Source: Actinomyces sp. oral taxon 170 str. F0386 (GTDB lineage: Bacteria; Actinomycetota; Actinomycetes; Actinomycetales; Actinomycetaceae). From it: a stretch of 64,000 nucleotides of DNA. Shown one piece after another: positions 43,048-50,690 of the stretch; the first letter of the stretch is position 1; each line of letters opens with the position of its first letter. The notes under the pieces were generated by a model. The model saw nothing but the letters and a program-made list of their open reading frames with translations, was not told where the DNA came from and searched no databases. A program made the position numbers and the translations under genes. The stretch spans positions 259,694-323,693 of the forward strand of contig NZ_GL882573.1 of assembly GCF_000195595.1 (NCBI RefSeq). The letters run 5' to 3'.

Positions 43048-44780
43048 CACAGCTCCTCCTCACTGGTCGAGCCGGCCGGGGCCTGGGGCGCGGGCGCTCC
43101 CGGGGCGATCGGCTCGGGATTGACGATGGCCGAACGTGCGTCCAGCGCGGCCGGGGTGGGCTCGCCGTCGGCGCTCGCGCTGCCGGCCACCGGCTGACCG
43201 GGAGGTGGTGGCGGATCGGCAGGAAAGCCGTCGCCGATGCCGCGGTCGGCCCTGGAGCCGGCAGCTGCGCTCACCGGGGTCTCACCGTCGGGGTGGGTGC
43301 GCCTCCACCATTGGCGGAAGGTCTCCGAAGGCGCCACCGGTAGGTCTCGCGCCCCGGTCCACAGGGAGGCCGGGAAGGGCAGCGCCCCGATCTTGCCGTC
43401 CTTGCCGCCCAGCAGCGCTGAGGCCTTGACCGTCTGTGAAGCGGCCTCCCACAGCGAGCTCTTCGACATCACCGGAGCCGAGACGTTCATCGCCACGTCC
43501 CACACGTCGGGCACCGCGCGGCGCTTGACGTCCACCGAGCGGGCCCGCAGGTGGACGAGGATCGTGGGGATGTCGATCTTGACCGGGCACACCTCGCCGC
43601 AGGCCCCGCACAGGGAGGAGGCGAAGGGCAGGGTATGGACCGGGTCGTCGTCGGCCAGGCCCTGAGTGAGCTGGGGCGTGATGATCGAGCCGATCGGGCC
43701 CGGGTAGACCGAGCCGTAGGCGTGCCCGCCGGTGTGCTGGTAGACGGGGCAGATGTTCATGCACGACCCGCAGCGGATGCAGGCCAGCGCCTGGCGGCCC
43801 ACCGGGTCGGCCAGGGTCTTGGTGCGACCGTTGTCCATGAGCACCAGGTGGAACTCCTGGGGGCCGTCGCCCTCGGTGACACCGGTCCACATGGAGGTGT
43901 AGGGGTTCATACGCTCGCCGGTGGCCGAGCGCGGCAGGAGCTGGGAGAAGATCTCCACGTCCTGGAAGCGGGGCACCAGCTTCTCGATCCCCATGAGGGT
44001 GATGAGCGTGTCCGGCAGGGTCAGGCACATGCGCCCGTTGCCCTCGGACTCGAAGATCGAGACCGTGCCGGTCTCGGCCACGCCCATGTTCGTGCCCGAG
44101 ACGGCCACCGAGGCGTGCAGGAACTTGTTGCGCAGATGGGAGCGCGCCGCGGCCGTCAGCTCCTGCGGGTCGTCGGAGAGCTCCTCGGGGGCGTCGTCCA
44201 TCCGGTCCAGGAAGATGCCGCGCACCTCCGATCGGTTGCGGTGGATGGCTGGTACCACGATGTGCGAGGGCATGTCGTCGGCGAGCTGGACGATCATCTC
44301 GGCCAGGTCCGTCTCGTGGGCGGTGATACCCCGGTCGGCCAGATACTCGTTGAGGTTCGTCTCCTGGGTGGCCATCGACTTGACCTTGACGACGTCGTCG
44401 ACGCCCTTGGAGGCGATGATGCCGGTGATGATCCGGTTGGCCTCGGCGGCGTCGCGCGCCCAGTGGACGATCCCTCCGCGCGCCGTCACGTTGGCCTCGA
44501 ACTGCTCCAGCAGCTCGGGCAAGCGCGAGGCGACCTCGAACTTGACGGCCTCGGCGGCGTCGCGCAGGTCCTGCCAGTCGGGCATCTCGGCCACGCGCTG
44601 GGCGCGCTTGGATCGGATGGTGCGTGTGGCGTGGCCCAGGTTGCGGCGCATCTGGGTGTTGGCCAGCGTCCTGTGCGCGCCCTCGGGGAAGGTGTGCCCC
44701 CAGCGCAGCGTGTCCTCGGGCTGCTCGAAGTCGGTGCGCCAGCCGCCCGTGTGGGGCATGCCCAGAAATACCTGTGTCAT
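43047..44780 (-). CDS. lutB: Lactate utilisation iron-sulfur protein B
   Basis: A 577-residue LutB/YkgF protein. An N-terminal LUD domain carries VKVKSMATQETNLNEYLADR and SGTNMGVAETGTVSIFESEG. Two [4Fe-4S] motifs follow: CIRCGSCMNICPVYQHTGG (about 330-350) and CGACGEVCPVKIDIP (about 390-405). The C-terminal 100 residues are Pro/Ala-rich and longer than in Bacillus LutB (about 475 residues). It overlaps lutA upstream by ATGA and lutC downstream by one base, so the three are translationally coupled. Confidence 0.95.
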   Translation of the reverse strand: MTQVFLGMPHTGGWRTDFEQPEDTLRWGHTFPEGAHRTLANTQMRRNLGHATRTIRSKRAQRVAEMPDWQDLRDAAEAVKFEVASRLPELLEQFEANVTARGGIVHWARDAAEANRIITGIIASKGVDDVVKVKSMATQETNLNEYLADRGITAHETDLAEMIVQLADDMPSHIVVPAIHRNRSEVRGIFLDRMDDAPEELSDDPQELTAAARSHLRNKFLHASVAVSGTNMGVAETGTVSIFESEGNGRMCLTLPDTLITLMGIEKLVPRFQDVEIFSQLLPRSATGERMNPYTSMWTGVTEGDGPQEFHLVLMDNGRTKTLADPVGRQALACIRCGSCMNICPVYQHTGGHAYGSVYPGPIGSIITPQLTQGLADDDPVHTLPFASSLCGACGEVCPVKIDIPTILVHLRARSVDVKRRAVPDVWDVAMNVSAPVMSKSSLWEAASQTVKASALLGGKDGKIGALPFPASLWTGARDLPVAPSETFRQWWRRTHPDGETPVSAAAGSRADRGIGDGFPADPPPPPGQPVAGSASADGEPTPAALDARSAIVNPEPIAPGAPAPQAPAGSTSEEEL

Positions 44781-45607
44781 CGTGCCACCGCCTGTGCGTG
44801 CTGGGAGCTCTCGGTGTGCTGAACGTGCTTGGGAGCGAAGGAGATGTTGCCCTCGAAGGGGGCGTCCTTGGTGGAGGCCAGGATCTCGGCCAGGTGCATG
44901 ATGCGCACCCCGGAGTTGACGCGGGACAGGCCACCGCCGATGTGCATGAGGCAGGAGTAGTCACCGGCGCACAGGACCTCGGCGCGCGTGGACATCACGT
45001 TGCTCATCTTGTCGGCGAGCATCGCGGTGGAGGTCTCGGAGTTCTTCATGGAGAAGGTGCCGCCGAAGCCGCAGCAGACCTCGGCATCGGGCAGGTCGAT
45101 GAGGGTGAGCGCCTCGACGGCCTTGAGAAGACGGTAGGGGCGGTCGGCGACCTTGGCGATCCGCAGCGAGTGGCAGGTGGGGTGGTATGTGACCGTGTGC
45201 GGGAAGTAGGCGCCCACGTCCTCGGTGCCCAGGACGTCGATGAGCAGCTCGGTGAGGTCATAGGTATGAGAGGCGATCTGCTCGACCCGCTTGGCCAGGG
45301 CGGTGTCGCCCACGTGCTCGGCCACGAGGCCCTGCTCGTGGCGGGCCGCGCCGGTGCATGAGCCCGACGGGATGACGATGGCGTCCCACTCGCCGTCGAG
45401 CACGGGGGAGAAGGTCTCCACGTGGTTGCGGGTGATCTTGGCGGCCTGCTTGAAGTAGCCGGTGTTGGCGTGCATCTGGCCGCAGCAGACCTGTCCCTCG
45501 GGGAAGCAGACCTGGTGGCCGAGCCGCTCCAGGATGGTGACGGTTGCCTGCGCTGCCTGCGGGAACATGGTGTCCGCAAGACAGGTGGCGAAAAGGGCGA
45601 TTCGCAA
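44777..45607 (-). CDS. lutA: Lactate utilisation protein A (CCG domain)
   Basis: A 276-residue LutA/YkgE protein with two cysteine-rich CCG domains, ending in VCCGQMHANTGYF and VCCGFGGTFSMKN. These domains bind an iron-sulfur cluster in heterodisulfide-reductase-like proteins. TTG 45607 gives the family start (M)RIALFATCLAD and has GGAGG six bases upstream. The longer frame adds 20 residues without family similarity. It is first of lutABC; about 180 bases upstream lies a 14-bp palindrome. Confidence 0.92.
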   Translation of the reverse strand: MRIALFATCLADTMFPQAAQATVTILERLGHQVCFPEGQVCCGQMHANTGYFKQAAKITRNHVETFSPVLDGEWDAIVIPSGSCTGAARHEQGLVAEHVGDTALAKRVEQIASHTYDLTELLIDVLGTEDVGAYFPHTVTYHPTCHSLRIAKVADRPYRLLKAVEALTLIDLPDAEVCCGFGGTFSMKNSETSTAMLADKMSNVMSTRAEVLCAGDYSCLMHIGGGLSRVNSGVRIMHLAEILASTKDAPFEGNISFAPKHVQHTESSQHAQAVAR

Positions 45608-45791
45608 GATATGCCTCCACGACGTCGTAGCTGAGACTTCACGAGGGCCGCTCCGAAAGGCTTGCACGGGGGCAGGACCTGTTGCGGCCTCGGCTGTGTC
45701 TCAGGCTACGGCCCGGTGATGGCAGTCATCTGACGAGGTCCGGCTTCCAGGCGGCCGGTCCTGATCTTCGATGCAGGTTTTCGGCGAGATG

Positions 45792-45805
45792 GTGCAGATC
45801 TGCAC
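45792..45805. promoter_or_regulatory. Perfect 14-bp palindrome upstream of lutA
   Basis: GTGCAGATCTGCAC is perfectly symmetric. It lies in the 540-base region between lutA and the GAP-family gene, where no convincing gene is seen. A GntR/LutR-like regulator could bind here, but no regulator gene is adjacent. Confidence 0.35.
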
Positions 45806-46151
45806 GGGGCGGTGACGGTTCGGGCGGTGGGTCTCCATAGCGTGTGGGCGGTAAGTCCTAGACTCGGATTGCGTCACGGGTCACTGCTGTTATCTGCTCC
45901 GAGACCTCGGTCCCAGGTTCGATGAGTCGCCTCGGGCCCGCCGTGGGGCTCGGATGAAGTCCCGGTGTGTGTGAAAGATGCCAGCCGACACACTCCACGA
46001 CGGTTGGGTCCTACTGGTCGACCCATGGGTGTACTCCACGATGGCCGGGGTGTCGGGCAGTGTGGTTAACCATCCTGCATTGGGGTCCGAGGTGCGTGGA
46101 GTGGCCCTACTGGCGGCCGCGAGTGGTGACTCGACGACGGCGTCGGTGCGG

Positions 46152-46832
46152 TTAGCCCACCAGGTCCAGGGCGGCTGCGCTGCGTCCGGCAAGGTGGAGA
46201 CCGAGGATCGCCGCGACCCACAGGAGGGTGACCTTGGCCTCGTACTCCAGTCGCGGAGCGATCCTGACCAGCTTGGGCAGGAAGCGCTGCCCCAGCGTAT
46301 CGGCCAGAACGAGCAGGACGAGGGCGGGCACGATCATGACCAGGCAGTACAGGATCAGGGTGAGGATCCGCAGCGGCCAGGGCGCGGGTGAGGAGGCGAT
46401 GATTCCTGTCGCTGCGATGTAGGGGACCATGGTGGCGGCTTCGGCCAGTGAGGCTCCCAGTCCCAGAACGATCATCGGGCCGGTTGAGGCCGGAGTGGGG
46501 CGGCTGCCCAGGGAGTCGGTTCCGGGCTCGGGCTTGGCCGGGTCGGGGCCGAGAATACCGAAACCCGCCAGTGCAACACCGATGGTGAGGGTCGCCCACT
46601 GGGCCGCGTCGGTCCGCGCCAGGCGTGTCACGGTGGCGCCGATGAGGTCGAAGCCGGCCACCAGAGCGATCCCGAGGGCGAGGTACACCAGGCACACGGT
46701 GGTCAGGTAGACGGTCATCGGTCCACGATCCACGCGGCGGCTGCGCACGACGAGCGCGATCGGGATGACCAGCGTGCCCAGGCTGGTGGAGTCCAGCAGG
46801 GCGAGTCCTGCGAGTGTCGCGGCATGTTCCAT
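46152..46832 (-). CDS. GAP-family (Sap-like) integral membrane protein
   Basis: A 226-residue protein with about six membrane segments, beginning MEHAATLAGLALLDSTSLGT and including IVLGLGASLAEAATMVPYIA. These match the Sap/GAP (sulfolipid-1-addressing) family found in actinobacteria, related to LysE-type exporters. ATG 46832 follows AGGAGG. The cargo is unknown. It diverges from a TetR regulator with twin operators between them, so inducible expression is likely. Confidence 0.85.
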   Translation of the reverse strand: MEHAATLAGLALLDSTSLGTLVIPIALVVRSRRVDRGPMTVYLTTVCLVYLALGIALVAGFDLIGATVTRLARTDAAQWATLTIGVALAGFGILGPDPAKPEPGTDSLGSRPTPASTGPMIVLGLGASLAEAATMVPYIAATGIIASSPAPWPLRILTLILYCLVMIVPALVLLVLADTLGQRFLPKLVRIAPRLEYEAKVTLLWVAAILGLHLAGRSAAALDLVG

Positions 46833-46865
46833 GGGGCACCTCCTACTCATAGACCGGATGTGGTC

Positions 46866-46900
46866 ATACGATCGTACGACCATTCTTATACGATCGTACG
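46866..46900. promoter_or_regulatory. Twin TetR-type operators
   Basis: ATACGATCGTACG occurs twice, at 46866-46878 and 46888-46900, spaced exactly 22 bases start to start, about two helical turns. Each contains the perfect palindrome TACGATCGTA. They lie in the divergent region between the GAP-family gene and tetR, which suits cooperative binding of a TetR dimer pair controlling both. Confidence 0.8.
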
Positions 46901-47010
46901 GGGAGCAGTCTGGTGAGGCAACTGCCGTAAAGTGCCAGGGAAGCCTGCAGTAGTGACGGCGGAGAGCCTCCGTGAAGGTACTGAGGTGAAGAGCGACGGA
47001 GGAGAGCGTT

Positions 47011-47628
47011 ATGGACCAGGAGACGAACCGGCAATCGGTCCTCGACACCCCGATGTCTCCGGCCGCGAGCATGACCGCTGACGCCACCATCGCGATCATT
47101 GCTGAGGAGGGCTTCGACCGGGTCAGCGTGCGCAGCGTCGCCGCCCGGCTCGGCGTCGCCCCGGGCACAGTCCAGTACCGCTCACCGAGCCGGAGAACCC
47201 TGCTGACCGACGCCCTCGTCCGCTCCGTCCAGCGCCAGGCCGGCCGTGTGGTCTCCCATGAGACCGACCCCGCGGATCCGGAGACCCTGGTGAGGGCTCT
47301 CGCCGAGCTTCTGCCAACCGGTGCCGTGCAGCGCGAGGACGCCGCCGCCTGGGTCGCCTTCGGAGCCGCCGCATCCACCCGGCCCTGGCTGGCCGATCCC
47401 TACTGGGAGGCGCTCGTCATCATGCGGACCTGGGTCGAGGGTGTCCTGGCCGGTACCCGGCAGGCAGGTCTCATGCGCACGGACCTCTCGCCCGCCGAGG
47501 GAGCCCGACTGGTGACCGCCCTCGTCAACGGGCTGGCCCTCGACCTGCTCAACGCCCCGCCGACGGAGCCCGATGAGGTGATCGGCCAGCTGCGCTCGGG
47601 ACTGGGCCTGGTCCTGCGTGGCCTGTGA
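47011..47628 (+). CDS. TetR-family transcriptional regulator
   Basis: A 205-residue repressor. The N-terminal helix-turn-helix lies at about 15-60 (MTADATIAIIAEEGFDRVSV, then RSVAARLGVAPGTVQYRSPS). A C-terminal ligand-binding domain of the BetI-like or TetR_C_6 class follows. GGAGGAGAG precedes the ATG. It likely represses itself and the divergent membrane protein gene. The ligand is unknown. Confidence 0.9.
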   Translation: MDQETNRQSVLDTPMSPAASMTADATIAIIAEEGFDRVSVRSVAARLGVAPGTVQYRSPSRRTLLTDALVRSVQRQAGRVVSHETDPADPETLVRALAELLPTGAVQREDAAAWVAFGAAASTRPWLADPYWEALVIMRTWVEGVLAGTRQAGLMRTDLSPAEGARLVTALVNGLALDLLNAPPTEPDEVIGQLRSGLGLVLRGL

Positions 47629-47695
47629 GACCTGCGGAGCCCGAGAGGGCGCCGTCGGCCGTGAGCGTCGTGGTCGGGGATGTACTTTGTCCTCC

Positions 47696-47760
47696 AGGAC
47701 TGCGGTCTTCCGCGGATGACTGGGATCTGGGTGCAGTGGTTTGCGGGAGATCGCAGTCCT
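47696..47760. repeat. Inverted repeat between tetR and RCC1 gene
   Basis: AGGACTGCGGTCTT (47696-47709) and AGATCGCAGTCCT (47748-47760) pair over 12 of about 14 positions with a 38-base loop. The flanking genes converge here, so it may act as a terminator or be a small palindromic element. Confidence 0.4.
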
Positions 47761-47823
47761 CGTTTGAAACGTACGGTCACGATCTCGACGCCAGTCAGGG
47801 GCGCCCTCGCGGAGGCGGTGGGC

Positions 47824-48660
47824 TCAGGTGAGGGACCAGGCCCCGACCTCGAGCTGTCCGTGGCTGTTGCTGCCGGTGGCGACGACGGTGCCGTCGCGGC
47901 GGAGCCCCACGGTATGGGCCGTACCCGCCGCGATGGCTACGATGTCGCGCCATCGGCTCACCTCGCACTGACCGGCTTCCGAGCTGCCGGTGGCGACGAC
48001 GGTGCCATCAGCCCTGAGCCCTACACTGTGACGGCTGCCCGCCGCCACAGCTGTGATATCGGTCCAGCGCTCGCTGCCCATCCAGAACTCGGCACGTCCG
48101 ACCGCATGAACGGTTCCGTCCTGCGTCAGGCCGATGGTGTGGAGGTAGCCCGCGGACACCGCACGCATCCGACGCCAGTCGTGCACCTCGCACTGACCCG
48201 CGGTGTTGTTGCCGACCGCGTAGAGGCTCCCATCGGCCCGAACGGCCACCGTGTGCCAGTCGCCGCAGCTGATATCCGTGACCTCGCGCCAGCGGTCGAC
48301 CTGCCGCTGCCCCTCGGTGTTGCGGCCGGTCGTCACCAGTGTTCCGTCGTCGCGCAGTCCTGCGCTGAGTCTCCATCCCGCCGCGACGGCGACGACGTCC
48401 TGCCAGTCCTGGACATCGCACTGGCCCTGGGCGTTCCAGCCGCATGCCAGGACCGTTCCGTCGTCGCGCAGGCCCAGTGTGTGGGACCGCCCGGTGTTGC
48501 CGGCCACGTGGACGCTGCCCGCCGCGACGGCGATGACGTCCCGCCACCGTGACACACGGCACTCTCCAGCGGAATCCGCTCCGACGGCGACCACTCGGCC
48601 GCCCGGAAGGCATCCGACGGTGTGCCTGCGCCCAGCAGCCAGGGGAGTATGAGCCGTCAC
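47824..48660 (-). CDS. Seven-bladed RCC1-like beta-propeller protein
   Basis: A 278-residue protein made almost entirely of seven units of about 38 residues. Each resembles VAAGxxHTVGLRxDGTVVATGxNxxGQCxVxxWxDI, for example ISCGDWHTVAVRADGSLYAV and IAAGTAHTVGLRRDGTVVAT. Seven units match one closed RCC1 propeller. No signal peptide or membrane segment is seen, so it is probably cytoplasmic. GTG 48660 was chosen: AAGG formed by the lactate permease stop region lies five bases upstream, and the longer frame would run through the permease gene. RCC1-like proteins bind partners; this one's role is unknown. Confidence 0.88.
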   Translation of the reverse strand: MTAHTPLAAGRRHTVGCLPGGRVVAVGADSAGECRVSRWRDVIAVAAGSVHVAGNTGRSHTLGLRDDGTVLACGWNAQGQCDVQDWQDVVAVAAGWRLSAGLRDDGTLVTTGRNTEGQRQVDRWREVTDISCGDWHTVAVRADGSLYAVGNNTAGQCEVHDWRRMRAVSAGYLHTIGLTQDGTVHAVGRAEFWMGSERWTDITAVAAGSRHSVGLRADGTVVATGSSEAGQCEVSRWRDIVAIAAGTAHTVGLRRDGTVVATGSNSHGQLEVGAWSLT

Positions 48661-48667
48661 ACCGGCC

Positions 48668-50377
48668 TTAGATACCCAGCCCCACCTGGGAGGCCAGGAG
48701 CACGAGAGCCCCCAGCACCACCAGCAGCCCGATGGAGTAGGGCGCCGCCTTCTTGAGGATATCGGCGTCCGTTCCGGGTGCGTCCACCGCGGTCGAGGCA
48801 ATGGCCAGGTTCTGCGGGGAGACGATCTTGCCCAGCCCACCACCGATCGTGTTGGCGGCCAGCAGGATCTTCGGGTCCAGGCCAGCCCCCTGGGCAGCGG
48901 TGGCCTGCAGGTTGGCGAACAGGGCTCCGGCGCTCGTCGCCGAGCCTGCCACCGCGGTGCCCACCCAGCCCAGGGCGGGGGATAGGAAGGCGTAGGCGGC
49001 GCCCGTGGCCGCCAGGGCTGCACCGATCGCGGAGGTCTGCCCGGAGAAGTTCATGACGTAGGCCAGAGCCATGACGGCGGCGATCGTCAGGATCGCCATA
49101 CGCAGCGTGTAGCAGGTCTTGGCCAGGGTGGCGATGCCCTTGCCCACGCTCATCTCGAACTTGCCGGGAACCGAGCGCGCCGCGTAGATGAAGGTGACGA
49201 TGATGGCGGTCAGGAAGATCCAGGTGCCCGGGTTGGACAGGGTCTGGAGCGTGTAGATGGCGCTCTTGGCGGGCTCGCCCTTGGAAGTCAGGAGCTGGCC
49301 GTAAACGCCGGGCCACTTCATGGGCAGGTCGGTGGCCTTGAAGACCTTGTCAAGGTTGACGCCCAGGGTCCACAGCTTGGTCGCGGCGATGATGACCACC
49401 ACCAGGATGTAGGGCAGCAGGGCCAGGACGACGCGCTCGCGGTCGGGGGCGTCGTCGGCGGCCACGTGGGAGCGGAACTCCTCTGGCGTCTTGGGCGTCC
49501 ACACCAGCAGGAAGATGTAGGAGGCTGCCAGGCCCAGCAGGGAGGCCAGCACAGCGGTGAGCTCGTACGAGATCGAGGGGGTGAAGAAGTGGCCGACGCC
49601 GGTGGCCAGCCCTGCCACGATCGCCAGCGGCCACAGCTGCCTGACGCCGCGCATCCCGTCGAGGATGAACAGCAGGATGAGCGGGATGAAGGCGCAGAAC
49701 ACCCAGGTCAGGTGCCCCATGGCGGTGGCGACTGTCACCGGTTCCTCGCCGCCGAGCTTGCCGGCTGTCGTTGTGGGGATGGCCATGGCGCCGAAACCCA
49801 CGTTGATGGCGTTGCCCACCATGACAACGACGGCCGCCTTGAGCTTGGGCAGCCCCAGGGTCGCCACCATGGCGGCGGCGATCGCCACCGGGGCGCCGAA
49901 GCCGGCCAGTCCCTCGAGCAGGCCGCAGAAGGAGAAGGCCACGATGAGGGCCTGGGCGCGCATGTCGCCCTTGCCGATCACGTTGAACACGGCCCGCAGG
50001 TCCTTCGAGCGGCCCGAGACGTCAGTGAGGTTGTAGAGCCACACGGCCGCGATGATGATGTAGACGATCGGGACGAATCCCAGGGCCATGCCCTGGGTGG
50101 CGCTCATGACCGTCATACCCACCGGCATGTGGAACAGGGCGACTGCGGTGATCGACGCAACCACCAGGGAGATGATCGCGCACCAGTGGGTGGCCACCTT
50201 GAACACGCCCATGAGGACGAAGAACACCACCAGCGGCAGCAGACCCACCGCGGCGGTGAGGTAGACGTTGCCGCCCACGGCGGTGGTCGATGGCGTGAAG
50301 GCGGTGGGCAGGCCCGCCAGGGCGGGGGTGAGGGGTGCCGGGTGCGTCGGCAGGGCTGTCAGGACGGCTGGCGTCAT
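48668..50377 (-). CDS. lctP: L-lactate permease
   Basis: A 569-residue LctP-family transporter with about twelve to fourteen membrane segments. VAFSFCGLLEGLAGFGAPVA is the diagnostic LctP stretch, and NLAIASTAVDAPGTDADILK lies near the C-terminus. It imports lactate (and often glycolate) with protons. Along with lldD and lutABC it completes lactate use. The RCC1 gene starts seven bases after its stop, so the two probably share a transcript. About 310 bases upstream contain no evident gene and should hold its promoter. Confidence 0.95.
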   Translation of the reverse strand: MTPAVLTALPTHPAPLTPALAGLPTAFTPSTTAVGGNVYLTAAVGLLPLVVFFVLMGVFKVATHWCAIISLVVASITAVALFHMPVGMTVMSATQGMALGFVPIVYIIIAAVWLYNLTDVSGRSKDLRAVFNVIGKGDMRAQALIVAFSFCGLLEGLAGFGAPVAIAAAMVATLGLPKLKAAVVVMVGNAINVGFGAMAIPTTTAGKLGGEEPVTVATAMGHLTWVFCAFIPLILLFILDGMRGVRQLWPLAIVAGLATGVGHFFTPSISYELTAVLASLLGLAASYIFLLVWTPKTPEEFRSHVAADDAPDRERVVLALLPYILVVVIIAATKLWTLGVNLDKVFKATDLPMKWPGVYGQLLTSKGEPAKSAIYTLQTLSNPGTWIFLTAIIVTFIYAARSVPGKFEMSVGKGIATLAKTCYTLRMAILTIAAVMALAYVMNFSGQTSAIGAALAATGAAYAFLSPALGWVGTAVAGSATSAGALFANLQATAAQGAGLDPKILLAANTIGGGLGKIVSPQNLAIASTAVDAPGTDADILKKAAPYSIGLLVVLGALVLLASQVGLGI

Positions 50378-50690
50378 GGCTACTCCACTGTGAGTACTGA
50401 TGAAAGTCGGCCAGGTCGCGAACGGGGCTGGGCTGACAGCCTTGATGCTGCGTCCTGGGTACTAAGGCCTAACGATCATGCCACGGAGACGGTGACTTGT
50501 GCACCATGTGACATGGCAGGGTGTCGCTTTGGTACAGCGTCCCCGGCGAAAGTGGGGCAGGGGGCTGACCGTGGCCGACGCCGCTCAACGGTGCCCTGCG
50601 CGTTATTGCGGTCCACTGCGTGCGCTAAAACTGGTGGGGCCTGGGACGTCCGGCTGCGCGGGCGTGGTGCCGGTGCGCGCGTCGGCCGGC

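Noticed and set aside
45890-46192. 100-residue minus-strand frame between lutA and the GAP-family gene
   Set aside because: It overlaps the GAP-family 3' end, has no ribosome site and no recognisable features; the gap is treated as non-coding.
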